From: an uncultured bacterium
GTDB lineage: Bacteria > Patescibacteriota > Saccharimonadia > Saccharimonadales > Saccharimonadaceae
DNA length: 9,506 nt
Assembly: GCA_903844835.1 (NCBI GenBank)
Contig: CAIMUU010000110.1
Coordinates: forward strand, 1 to 9,506
Reading direction: 5' to 3'
The notes below the pieces were generated by a model. That model was not told where the DNA came from. It searched no databases and saw only the letters and a program-made list of their open reading frames with translations. Made by a program: the position numbers and the translations under genes. The stretch's first letter is position 1. Each line of letters opens with the position of its first letter. Shown piece by piece: positions 1 to 6,268 of this stretch.

Positions 1-2247
1 ATGAGAATGATGCAGGGCTATAATGTCTTGCATCCGATGGGGTTTGATGCTTTTGGCTTGCCGGCTGAAAATTATGCTATTAAAACAGGCACGGCTCCGG
101 CTGTAGCGACTGTTACAAATATCAATAATTTCAAGCGTCAATTCAAGCGAATGGGAGTCAGTATTGACTGGTCTCGCGAAATTAGCACCAGCGATCCAGA
201 ATATTATCGATGGACGCAGTGGGTTTTTGCACAGTTCTTTGAACGAGGCTTGGCTTATCAAAAGGAGTCACTGCAGTGGTGGTGCCCAGTCGACAAAACA
301 GTTCTTGCTAACGAACAAGTTGAAGGTGGCCATTGTTGGCGCTGTGGCAGTGATGTAGAAAAGAAGTCAATGAAGCAGTGGTTTTTCAAAATTACTGATT
401 ATGCTGACGCGCTACTTGATGAAATACCCGATCTAGACTGGCCTGCCAAGATTAAAACTGCTCAGACAAATTGGATTGGCAAATCTGAGGGGGCTGAAGT
501 TGAATTTAAATTAGAAAAGAGCAATGAAGTTATTACGGTCTTTACGACTCGTCCGGATACTTTGTTTGGGGCAACATTTGTTGTTATTGCGCCGGAATAT
601 CCATTGGTAAAAAAGTTGGCAATTGGTGAATTTAAGGAAAATGTTGAAAGATATATTGCCGAAGCAATCAAGAAGTCTGAAATAGAGCGTATGAACGATA
701 CGCGCGAAAAGACAGGTGTCTTTACTGGGTCATATGTTTTAAACCCAATGAACGGCGAGAAATTACCAGTTTGGGTGGCTGATTATGTATTGTCGGGCTA
801 TGGTACAGGTGCCATTATGGCCGTGCCGGCTCATGACGAACGTGACTTCGCGTTCGCCGAAAAGTATAGTTTGCCGGTTATTCAGGTAATTGAAAAACCC
901 GAAACCGATTCTGAATTAGGTGCTTATGGTGGAGAAGGCCAATTAATCAATTCTGGGATGTATGATGGGGTGTTATCTAGCGAAGCACGCGAGCAAATTG
1001 TGGCTTGGTTGGGACAAAACAAAACTGGACGCTCGAAGACAACTTACAAGATGCGCGACTGGTTAATCAGCCGTCAGCGCTATTGGGGTGCGCCGATTCC
1101 AATTATCCATTGCCCAGAGCACGGTGCCGTAGCGGTCCCCGAAGATCAACTTCCGGTCTTGTTGCCGGAAATTAAAGATTACGCTCCAAAAGGCGATGGC
1201 AAATCGACGTTAGCAAGCGCGACGGAATGGGTCAATACAACTTGTCCAAAATGTGGCAAACCGGCCAAGCGTGAAACCGACACTATGGATGGCTATGCTT
1301 GTAGTAGCTGGTATCTGTTGCGCTATGGTGATCCAAATAATCACGAACAAGCTTGGGACCCTAAACTAATTAATTATTGGTCGCCAGTTGATTGCTATGT
1401 TGGTGGTGATCACGCTGTTGCCCATCTGTTGTATGTTCGTTTTTGGACGCATGTTTTTTATGAAATGGGACTAACTAATTTCAAAGAGCCAATCAAAAAA
1501 TTGGTCTATCACGGCTATATCAATGCAGAAGATGGCTCCAAAATGAGTAAGAGTCGCGGCAACGTTGTTGACCCATTAGACGTAATTGACCAAGGTTATG
1601 GTGCCGATGCCTTACGCACTTATATGTTATTTATGGGTCCAATTGAATTTGATGCTGCCTGGAATTCACGCAGTATTGCTGGCATTTATCGATTTTTGAA
1701 CCGTATTTGGGTGTTAGCTCAAGAATATCTTGAATCTGACAGAAAATTTATCGGTAATGACTCAGCGGTTATTAGAATTCAACACCAAACTACTAAGAAG
1801 GTATCTGAAGATTTTCATCGGCTCAACTTTAACACGGCAATTTCGGCCATGATGGAATGTGTTAACGAACTTTACAAATTGAAACTTGATGGCTTTTCGG
1901 ATGTTGTTTGGGGGGAAGCACTAAAAACGCTGGTTAAGCTAGTCGCGCCATTAGCACCACATATGTCAGAAGAATTATGGCAACAGTTGGATGGTGAAGG
2001 CTTGATCCAAGAAAATAGTTGGCCAACTTGGGATGACAAGCTAATAACAGACGAAACGATGACTATTGTTGTTCAGGTTAATGGTAAATTACGTGCTAAG
2101 TTGGAGGTTGCAACTGATGCTGTCGAGGCCGATATCAAGCAACTGGCTCTTAATAATGACAATGTCAAGGTGTTTATGGGTGACAAAATGCCCATCAAGA
2201 TTATCTATGTGCCTGGTAAAATCATTAATATTGTGATTGCCACTTGA
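1..2247 (+). CDS. leuS: Leucyl-tRNA synthetase, 5' end outside window
   Basis: Class Ia aminoacyl-tRNA synthetase that charges tRNA-Leu with leucine in the cytoplasm. The 748 visible residues begin in the Rossmann catalytic core (GFDAFGLPAENYAIK near residue 14). The HIGH motif and roughly 50-55 N-terminal residues expected of a bacterial LeuRS are absent, so the true start lies before base 1 and the ATG at base 1 is internal. Visible parts in order: zinc-module cysteines from C95 (CPVDK, then HCWRC); CP1 editing domain with the threonine-rich FTTRPDTLFGATF at 181-193 and GTGAIMAVPAHDERD at 268-282; a second CPKCGK zinc knuckle; the KMSKS signature at 514-518; the anticodon-binding helical domain; and a C-terminal domain with VVQVNGKLRAK. 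Both editing and synthetic sites look intact. The stop is TGA at 2245-2247, which lies within the -35 box of the next promoter. The family call is very secure; only the missing 5' end is uncertain. Confidence 0.97.
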   Translation: MRMMQGYNVLHPMGFDAFGLPAENYAIKTGTAPAVATVTNINNFKRQFKRMGVSIDWSREISTSDPEYYRWTQWVFAQFFERGLAYQKESLQWWCPVDKTVLANEQVEGGHCWRCGSDVEKKSMKQWFFKITDYADALLDEIPDLDWPAKIKTAQTNWIGKSEGAEVEFKLEKSNEVITVFTTRPDTLFGATFVVIAPEYPLVKKLAIGEFKENVERYIAEAIKKSEIERMNDTREKTGVFTGSYVLNPMNGEKLPVWVADYVLSGYGTGAIMAVPAHDERDFAFAEKYSLPVIQVIEKPETDSELGAYGGEGQLINSGMYDGVLSSEAREQIVAWLGQNKTGRSKTTYKMRDWLISRQRYWGAPIPIIHCPEHGAVAVPEDQLPVLLPEIKDYAPKGDGKSTLASATEWVNTTCPKCGKPAKRETDTMDGYACSSWYLLRYGDPNNHEQAWDPKLINYWSPVDCYVGGDHAVAHLLYVRFWTHVFYEMGLTNFKEPIKKLVYHGYINAEDGSKMSKSRGNVVDPLDVIDQGYGADALRTYMLFMGPIEFDAAWNSRSIAGIYRFLNRIWVLAQEYLESDRKFIGNDSAVIRIQHQTTKKVSEDFHRLNFNTAISAMMECVNELYKLKLDGFSDVVWGEALKTLVKLVAPLAPHMSEELWQQLDGEGLIQENSWPTWDDKLITDETMTIVVQVNGKLRAKLEVATDAVEADIKQLALNNDNVKVFMGDKMPIKIIYVPGKIINIVIAT

Positions 2248-2272
2248 GCTAAAGCTTACTTTTCGTTATAAT
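2244..2272 (+). promoter_or_regulatory. Sigma70-type promoter for rpmF-nusB-Nudix-rnc
   Basis: A TTGAGC -35 box at 2244-2249 and a perfect TATAAT -10 box at 2267-2272 are separated by 17 bases. The -35 overlaps the leuS stop codon. Transcription would begin near 2279, giving a leader of about 37 bases with the Shine-Dalgarno sequence AAGGAG at 2301-2306. No terminator hairpin is visible between leuS and rpmF, so leuS read-through may also contribute. Confidence 0.75.
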
Positions 2273-2315
2273 GGTTTCAAGTTTTAATATATAACCGAAA
2301 AAGGAGTTCTTTTCT

Positions 2316-2465
2316 ATGGGACAACCGAAAAAACAGTCCAGCCCTCGTAAAACTGGTTTACGCCGCAGTCATCTGCGCCTTGAATTAGCTCGTCGCGTAA
2401 ATGCAAAATCACCAGTCAAGGTTCGCACAACTCGTCGCGAAACTGGCAAAACTCTCGCTAAATAA
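2316..2465 (+). CDS. rpmF: Probable 50S ribosomal protein bL32 (zinc-free form)
   Basis: A 49-residue, very basic protein (over a third Lys/Arg). The N-terminal pattern MGQPKKQSSPRKTGLRRSHL matches bL32, whose family signature is a PK(R/K)xxSxxRxxxRR start followed by RAHxxL. bL32 sits on the large ribosomal subunit near the peptidyl-transferase centre. The usual C-terminal zinc ribbon (two CxxC pairs) is missing: the protein has no cysteine and ends in a basic tail (VRTTRRETGKTLAK). Cysteine-free bL32 variants occur in several bacteria. The ATG at 2316 is preceded by AAGGAG at 2301-2306 and by a strong promoter, as expected for a highly expressed ribosomal gene. nusB follows after 50 bases with no terminator, suggesting co-transcription. 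The alternative is another small basic ribosomal protein, which I think less likely. Confidence 0.82.
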   Translation: MGQPKKQSSPRKTGLRRSHLRLELARRVNAKSPVKVRTTRRETGKTLAK

Positions 2466-2515
2466 GCGCTGGGCTGACACACCTTAAAACATAATAAAGA
2501 AAGAACTAAAACGCT

Positions 2516-2974
2516 ATGGCATCTAACCGTCACTTGGGTCGCATCGTTGCTTTGCAGACTTTATACGAATTTGAATTTCGTGTTCAGTCGAGAGATACGA
2601 CAGTGGACGTAGATAATATTTTGGCTCGCAATCTTGATAGGTACAAGACGACAATTGACGATAAGGAATTCGTTGGGTCACTTGTGCGAGGCGTTCTGAA
2701 GGAGCGAGATGGTTTGGATGCAAAACTTCAACCGATTGCCCCAGATTGGCCGATTGATCAGATTGCAAAAATTGATTGTAATATTTTGCGGATTGGTTTG
2801 TATGAGCTGCTATTCCAGGCAGACACCATCCCGCCAAAGGTTGCAATAAATGAAGCGGTTGAATTAGCTAAAGCGTTTGGTTCGGATAATTCAAGCAAGT
2901 TTATAAATGGGGTGCTTGGCACCGCATATCGTACACTTGTGGAGGATACGACCAATGGCAGCGCCACAGTTTGA
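2516..2974 (+). CDS. nusB: Transcription antitermination factor NusB
   Basis: An RNA-binding helical protein that joins NusE (uS10) on boxA RNA to support antitermination and processing of rRNA transcripts. The length of 152 residues is normal. Family hallmarks are present in order: an N-terminal RxxALQTLYEFEF-like helix (residues 9-21), the central FVGSLVRGVLKER segment, DWPIDQIAKIDCNILRIGLYELL, and the C-terminal IPPKVAINEAVELAKAFGSDNSSKFINGVLG, which is the most conserved part of NusB. The start at 2516 gives the usual short N-terminus; the upstream AAAGAAAG is only a weak Shine-Dalgarno. The last 20 bases overlap the start of the Nudix gene, which implies translational coupling. Placement with rnc and ribosomal genes fits a role in rRNA and ribosome synthesis. 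Confidence 0.95.
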   Translation: MASNRHLGRIVALQTLYEFEFRVQSRDTTVDVDNILARNLDRYKTTIDDKEFVGSLVRGVLKERDGLDAKLQPIAPDWPIDQIAKIDCNILRIGLYELLFQADTIPPKVAINEAVELAKAFGSDNSSKFINGVLGTAYRTLVEDTTNGSATV

Positions 2975-3449
2975 GAAAATTAAGAAGTATTTTAATCGTA
3001 AGAAAAATCAAATTCAGGAAATAGTTCGCGAACCAACTTCAGGCGGTATTATTTTTCGCCGCGATAAAGATGGTGGCGTAGAAATATTGTTAATCCAAGA
3101 CGGCAAGGACCGCTGGACGATTCCAAAGGGACATATCGAAGAGGGCGAAACTGCCCAACAAACGACAACGCGCGAGATTGCCGAAGAGGCTGGACTAAAC
3201 GAAGTCGAAGTATTAGGCTGGTTGGGTAAGATTCATTTTCGCTATCGCCGAATTGATAAATTGGTATTAATGACGACTCAGATTTATCTGGTCCGCGCCA
3301 AAGGCGATACTGATGCTATCAAGAAGGAAGAGTGGATGCACGACATAAAATGGTTTAAATTTTATGACGCACTGGAACAGATTGAATATGAAGATATTGG
3401 AAAATTAATGTTACTTGCAATGAAGAGAATAAGACAGGAGAATTTATGA
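2955..3449 (+). CDS. Nudix hydrolase (MutT/Ap4A-type)
   Basis: A 164-residue pyrophosphohydrolase that would cleave a nucleoside diphosphate linked to another moiety using Mg2+. The Nudix box is complete at residues 59-81, with G59, E65, R73-E74, E77-E78 and G80 matching the GX5EX7REUXEEXGU pattern. Before it comes SGGIIFRR (29-36) and the RWTIPKGH approach (53-60), typical of MutT-like and diadenosine-tetraphosphatase-like members. The exact substrate cannot be told from sequence. A longer reading frame opens at 2907, but I chose ATG 2955 because GGAGG at 2941-2945 is well placed before it and the fold needs no further N-terminal residues. The gene overlaps nusB by 20 bases, and its stop overlaps the rnc start in an ATGA arrangement, so the three form one translationally coupled operon. 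A lysine-rich N-terminus (residues 8-18) precedes the domain. Confidence 0.93.
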   Translation: MAAPQFEKIKKYFNRKKNQIQEIVREPTSGGIIFRRDKDGGVEILLIQDGKDRWTIPKGHIEEGETAQQTTTREIAEEAGLNEVEVLGWLGKIHFRYRRIDKLVLMTTQIYLVRAKGDTDAIKKEEWMHDIKWFKFYDALEQIEYEDIGKLMLLAMKRIRQENL

Positions 3450-4159
3450 GCGGGATGCAGACAGCGCCATATCAAGATTTTGCCCGAGACAAATTGGGCT
3501 TTGAATTTAATGATATCCAAATATTAATTACGGCCTTGACGCACCGTAGCTATGTTAACGAACACAAAAAAAGTGTTAACGAGCATAATGAGCGACTGGA
3601 GTTTTTGGGAGATGCTGTTTTGGAGTTGGTTGTAACCGACTATCTCTATAGGAACCATAACGAACCAGAAGGAACTTTGACTAACCTTCGAGCCGCTTTG
3701 GTTAGAACCGAGAGTATTGGTGCCGCTGGTGCCGCACTTGGCTATGAGCCACTCGTTAGGATGAGCCGAGGTGAAAAGCAAGGTGGCGACAGAGCCAGGC
3801 AACAGATATTGGCTAATGCTTTTGAGGCAGTTATCGGCGCAATTTATCTAGAGCGTGGTTATGATGATGCATCTTCATTTATCCATAAGAACATAATCAG
3901 TAAACTTGCTGCGATATTGGAGTCGGGTAGTTGGCGCGATGCCAAATCTCATCTTCAAGAAGTCTCACAGCGCATGGATAGCCGGACACCACAATATCGT
4001 GTTATCGAAGAGGTTGGTCCTGATCACGACAAGATATTTACGCTTGGCGTTTATGTCGGTGACAGGTTAATGGGTACAGGCAGTGGCCCTAGTAAGCAGG
4101 TTGCTCAGCAACAAGCTGCCCAGGCGGCACTGGATGAATACGCCAAGCGCGCTAACTGA
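3446..4159 (+). CDS. rnc: Ribonuclease III
   Basis: A double-strand-specific endoribonuclease that processes the rRNA precursor and some mRNAs. It has 237 residues. The RNase III domain carries the signature NERLEFLGDAVLEL at 48-61, giving metal-site residues E49, E52 and D56, then E75 (PEGTL) and E127 (FEAVIGAIYLE). The position aligned with E. coli D114 is N124 (ILANAFEA), a noticeable change in a metal-binding residue; E127, aligned with the essential E117, is kept. A double-stranded-RNA-binding domain follows at about 163-235, with the typical SGPSKQVAQQQAAQAAL end. AGGAG at 3436-3440 precedes ATG 3446, which overlaps the Nudix stop by 4 bases. Grouping with nusB suggests joint control of rRNA synthesis and maturation. 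Confidence 0.96.
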   Translation: MSGMQTAPYQDFARDKLGFEFNDIQILITALTHRSYVNEHKKSVNEHNERLEFLGDAVLELVVTDYLYRNHNEPEGTLTNLRAALVRTESIGAAGAALGYEPLVRMSRGEKQGGDRARQQILANAFEAVIGAIYLERGYDDASSFIHKNIISKLAAILESGSWRDAKSHLQEVSQRMDSRTPQYRVIEEVGPDHDKIFTLGVYVGDRLMGTGSGPSKQVAQQQAAQAALDEYAKRAN

Positions 4160-4188
4160 TTGACATCAGATTAGAAACAGTGTAATAT
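4160..4188 (+). promoter_or_regulatory. Sigma70-type promoter for rpsP
   Basis: A perfect TTGACA -35 at 4160-4165 starts on the base after the rnc stop codon. After a 17-base spacer comes TAATAT at 4183-4188. The predicted leader is about 43 bases and ends in AAGGA at 4221-4225. No terminator is seen between rnc and this promoter. Confidence 0.75.
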
Positions 4189-4237
4189 TACTCAAGAGTT
4201 AAAAAATCAATTTAAAGATAAAGGAATTTACAAATTT

Positions 4238-4567
4238 ATGCTCGCAATCCGCTTGCAACGCGTTGGCCACACCGGTCACGCAATGTACCGAATTATTGTC
4301 CAAGAAGCTCAAAAACAGCCAACTAGTGGCCGTGTTATTGCTTTTGTTGGAACTTACGACCCACATACCAAAGAATGCAAAGTTCAAGTTGAGCCAGCTC
4401 AGAAGTTTTTGGATGCAGGTGCTCAACCTTCACCACGAGTAGTCAAGTTGCTAAAGGCCGCTGGTGTTAAGTTGCCAAAATGGGCCGAAAAAGCTCCTAT
4501 TGTTAAAGCTAAAGCTATTCGACACACCGAAAAGTTACGTAAAAATCAGCCAAAAGACAAAGAATAA
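4238..4567 (+). CDS. rpsP: 30S ribosomal protein bS16
   Basis: An assembly protein of the small ribosomal subunit that binds 16S rRNA. The N-terminus (MLAIRLQRVGHTGHAMYRIIV) is the characteristic bS16 opening, and FVGTYDPHTKE, then AGAQPSPRVVKLLKAAGV, match the conserved middle (family pattern: GxYdPxxx, GAxPTdtVxxLLkkaGv). At 109 residues it is longer than the roughly 80-90 of many relatives because of a lysine-rich C-terminal tail (about residues 85-109), a common variation. AAGGA at 4221-4225 lies 12 bases before the ATG, and a near-consensus promoter sits at the end of rnc. Downstream is the KH-domain gene, preserving the rpsP-khpA pairing known from many bacteria. Confidence 0.96.
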   Translation: MLAIRLQRVGHTGHAMYRIIVQEAQKQPTSGRVIAFVGTYDPHTKECKVQVEPAQKFLDAGAQPSPRVVKLLKAAGVKLPKWAEKAPIVKAKAIRHTEKLRKNQPKDKE

Positions 4568-4576
4568 TATTCGCGC

Positions 4577-4592
4577 TTGGCAACATTGCCAA
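4577..4592. repeat. Perfect 6-bp inverted repeat, 4-base loop, between rpsP and KH gene
   Basis: TTGGCA at 4577-4582 and TGCCAA at 4587-4592 flank the loop ACAT. No T-run follows, so it is a poor intrinsic terminator. It overlaps the candidate -35 of the following promoter, so it could be an operator, a weak terminator or chance. Confidence 0.5.
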
Positions 4593-4615
4593 CGTGATAC
4601 AATATAACTTATAAT
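4586..4615 (+). promoter_or_regulatory. Candidate promoter for KH-domain gene
   Basis: TTGCCA at 4586-4591 and TATAAT at 4610-4615 are 18 bases apart. A second -10-like box, TACAAT at 4598-4603, sits 15 bases after TTGGCA at 4577-4582. The expected leader is short and contains the strong Shine-Dalgarno GAGGGAGG at 4637-4644. Confidence 0.6.
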
Positions 4616-4648
4616 ACTAGTGTTATTAAATATGCAGAGGGAGGCAAT

Positions 4649-5068
4649 ATGCCGACAATAGACCAACAATTCATAGAATATATTGTAAAATCACTCGTAG
4701 GACATCCAACCGACGTTGTTGTCGACCGATTAATTGACGAAAAGGGCGTTTTACTGTCTTTGACAGTAAACCCAGAGGATTTGGGGCGTGTCATTGGCAA
4801 AAGGGGCGTAACAGCTCAAAGCTTGCGCACTTTACTGCGTGCACTTGGTACGAAAAATGACGCTAGATACAATCTCAAGATTATCAACAATGATGATCAA
4901 CGCGATAATTATGCAACTTCAGTCGCTCCAGCTACTAATACTTCAACATCAGATGAAGAAACTAGCGAGCCTGTGAAGAACTCAACAGATGAAGCTGTGG
5001 ATAATGGTTATGACTACTCAAAAAAGACCCGCGAAGAGCTTGCAGAACTAGACGACCTGGATATATAA
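4649..5068 (+). CDS. khpA: KH-domain RNA-binding protein (KhpA family) with acidic C-terminal tail
   Basis: A small RNA-binding protein. The N-terminal part (about residues 1-80) is a KhpA/YlqC-like KH domain: FIEYIVKSLVGHPTDVVV opens it, NPEDLGRVIGKRG at 41-53 carries the GxxG loop (GKRG) that contacts RNA, and TAQSLRTLLRALG follows. In other bacteria KhpA partners with KhpB/Jag and affects cell elongation and RNA stability; that role is only presumed here. Most KhpA proteins stop near 75-85 residues. This one continues to 139 with a low-complexity Ser/Thr/Asp/Glu-rich segment (about 90-120) and an end motif, YDYSKKTREELAELDDLDI, which may be a short interaction segment. GAGGGAGG at 4637-4644 lies 4 bases before the ATG. 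It follows rpsP, as in the classical rpsP-khpA-rimM-trmD-rplS order, but no rimM follows. Confidence 0.9.
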   Translation: MPTIDQQFIEYIVKSLVGHPTDVVVDRLIDEKGVLLSLTVNPEDLGRVIGKRGVTAQSLRTLLRALGTKNDARYNLKIINNDDQRDNYATSVAPATNTSTSDEETSEPVKNSTDEAVDNGYDYSKKTREELAELDDLDI

Positions 5069-5076
5069 TCATAAAT

Positions 5077-5141
5077 AGTTACAAGCAAATTGCTTGAACT
5101 GCGAGAATAGATGCTCTATGCGAGCAACAATAATATATATT
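5077..5141 (+). other. Run of three hairpins in the KH gene 3' region
   Basis: Hairpin 1 (5077-5100): AGTT pairs with AACT and CAAGCA with TGCTTG around an AAT loop, giving 10 bp with one bulged A (5081). Hairpin 2 (5112-5126): TGCTC with GAGCA around TATGC. Hairpin 3 (5125-5145): CAACAATA with TATTGTTG around ATATA; it shares bases 5125-5126 with hairpin 2, so the two compete at their border. The terminator at 5163-5190 follows. This interval occupies the place where rimM normally lies. It could be a structured 3' UTR that protects the mRNA or a small RNA; no known RNA family is recognised. Confidence 0.5.
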
Positions 5142-5162
5142 GTTGAGAGATTTATATGTTAG

Positions 5163-5190
5163 AAAAACCACCTTTCGGGGTGGTTTTTTT
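5163..5190 (+). terminator. Intrinsic terminator after the KH gene
   Basis: The stem AAAAACCACC (5163-5172) pairs with GGTGGTTTTT (5179-5188) around TTTCGG, and T continues to 5190. The A-run on the left also makes it usable from the - strand. It separates rpsP/khpA transcription from trmD. Confidence 0.9.
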
Positions 5191-5202
5191 GTTGTTTTGC
5201 TC

Positions 5203-5208
5203 TATGAT
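5203..5208 (+). promoter_or_regulatory. Candidate -10 box for trmD, implying a leaderless mRNA
   Basis: TATGAT at 5203-5208 is the best -10 match between the terminator (end 5190) and the trmD ATG at 5217. Transcription would start at about 5214-5217, at or next to the ATG. There is no convincing -35 at the usual spacing (the T-rich terminator tail lies there) and no Shine-Dalgarno before trmD. Confidence 0.4.
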
Positions 5209-5216
5209 GGTTACAG

Positions 5217-5882
5217 ATGATTAAAATACAAGTAATTACATTATTCCCTGAAATGTTTGACGGCGTTCTTAATAGCTCGATGATGTGGAAGGCTCAAGAG
5301 AAACAAGCGGTTGAATTCCGCCTGATTAATTTGCGTGATTTTGGGCTCGGACTCAGGAAACGAGTTGACGATACGCCATATGGTGGTGGTGACGGCATGC
5401 TACTCATGGCCGAACCACTGTTTTCTGCAATTAACCATGCCAAGGAGCGTTGTCCAAATGCCAAAGTGGTCCTAATGACGCCGCGTGGCGTGCGCTGGGT
5501 GCAGTCTGAGGCTCAGAAGTGGGCTGATAGTAATGATGACTATATTTTTGTCTGTGGTCGCTACGAGGGCTATGACGAGCGAATTTTGACATTGGTTGAT
5601 ATGCAGGTAAGTGTTGGTGACTATGTGCTGACCGGCGGTGAATTACCGGCTATGACGATTATTGATAGTGTTGTTCGTCTGATCCCCGGAGTTTTAGGAG
5701 GCGAGACTAGCGCCTCGATTGAGAGTTTTAGCGACGGTGAAACGCTAGAGTTTCCTCAATACACTAGACCAGAAGTGTTTAAAGGACTAGAGGTTCCAAA
5801 AGTTCTGCTAACCGGCAACCACGCCGAAATTGCCAAGTGGCGAAAAAGTCAGTCACTCAAGATTAGTTCGTCAGACAAATAA
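5217..5882 (+). CDS. trmD: tRNA (guanine-N1)-methyltransferase TrmD
   Basis: Uses S-adenosylmethionine to make m1G37 next to the anticodon in tRNAs with G36-G37, preventing +1 frameshifts. It has 221 residues. The start IKIQVITLFPEMF is the family opening, so ATG 5217 is right even though no Shine-Dalgarno precedes it. Motifs: DDTPYGGGDGM at 51-61, TPRG at 88-91, CGRYEGYDERI at 113-123, and the SPOUT trefoil-knot cofactor region VGDYVLTGGELPAM at 133-146, with R154 in VVRLIPGVLG. The ESF at 169-171 puts Glu where E. coli has catalytic Asp169; I recall this variant in other bacteria. The C-terminal domain follows with PQYTRPEVFKGLEVP and LTGNHAEIAKWR. The usual neighbours rimM (upstream) and rplS (downstream) are absent here. 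The gene is isolated between a terminator and a new promoter. Confidence 0.97.
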   Translation: MIKIQVITLFPEMFDGVLNSSMMWKAQEKQAVEFRLINLRDFGLGLRKRVDDTPYGGGDGMLLMAEPLFSAINHAKERCPNAKVVLMTPRGVRWVQSEAQKWADSNDDYIFVCGRYEGYDERILTLVDMQVSVGDYVLTGGELPAMTIIDSVVRLIPGVLGGETSASIESFSDGETLEFPQYTRPEVFKGLEVPKVLLTGNHAEIAKWRKSQSLKISSSDK

Positions 5883-5911
5883 TTGACTAAAATAGTCTAG
5901 GATGTTATTGT
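5883..5911 (+). promoter_or_regulatory. Sigma70-type promoter for first two paralogs
   Basis: TTGACT at 5883-5888 begins right after the trmD stop. After 17 bases comes TATTGT at 5906-5911. Transcription near 5918 would leave a leader of about 45 bases with GGAGGTG at 5950-5956. This argues against using the ATG at 5912, which touches the -10 box. Confidence 0.65.
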
Positions 5912-5962
5912 ATGTCTATTGCGGATTGGATGTCCGTGACGATTCCGTTGGAGGTGGGAAAT

Positions 5963-6268
5963 ATGGTTGAGCGCTATATTGAATCAGGTCCGAGCTACGA
6001 TGAGCTTTGTTTTTGTCTTTCGAAGACAAAGGGGTCGTCGAATATCGATGCAAGGGCTAGGTTTTCGATGGTACTAACCAGAGAAGACAATAGCCAAGAG
6101 TATTCCGACTTGCTTCTCTATATCACGGAAGTGAGAAGAGGCAAAAATGGGACAGTCAGCTTTGTTGGCTGTACCGAAAGAGGTGGGGTGTACATCTGCA
6201 ATAAGTACTTCGAAAAAAACGGGTCGGAAATCTTTCCAGAGAGAAAGTCGAAGAAGGGATGTGACTGA
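5963..6268 (+). CDS. Unknown small protein, paralog A of a three-gene tandem family
   Basis: A predicted 101-residue soluble protein with no recognised domain, signal peptide or membrane segment. I place the start at ATG 5963 because GGAGGTG at 5950-5956 sits 6 bases before it and the promoter -10 ends at 5911; an in-frame ATG at 5912 would add 17 residues but has no leader. It aligns by eye with the two following proteins: GPS at 9-11, ARF at 32-34, a hydrophobic strand DLLLYIT at 49-55, GTVSFVG at 63-69, a Gly-rich turn (GG at 74-75) and Tyr at 82. The alternating hydrophobic pattern suggests a small beta-rich fold. A short basic tail ends the protein, containing four of its lysine/arginine residues in ERKSKK. 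The gene overlaps paralog B by 8 bases. That it is a real gene is supported by promoter, Shine-Dalgarno and paralogy; the function is unknown. Confidence 0.72.
   Translation: MVERYIESGPSYDELCFCLSKTKGSSNIDARARFSMVLTREDNSQEYSDLLLYITEVRRGKNGTVSFVGCTERGGVYICNKYFEKNGSEIFPERKSKKGCD

Noticed and set aside
462..671. - strand frames inside leuS and similar ones inside nusB, rnc, rpsP and the KH gene
   Set aside because: They are antisense shadows of clear genes and have no motifs of their own.
2907..2954. Longer Nudix start at 2907
   Set aside because: It lies fully inside nusB, with no Shine-Dalgarno. ATG 2955 has GGAGG and fits the domain start.
5912..5962. In-frame ATG 5912 as start of paralog A
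   Set aside because: It touches the promoter -10 box and has no ribosome site, while ATG 5963 has GGAGGTG at ideal spacing.
6147..6260. Upstream extension of paralog B to ATG 6147
   Set aside because: It lies inside paralog A in another frame, has no Shine-Dalgarno, and the extra part does not align with the other paralogs.
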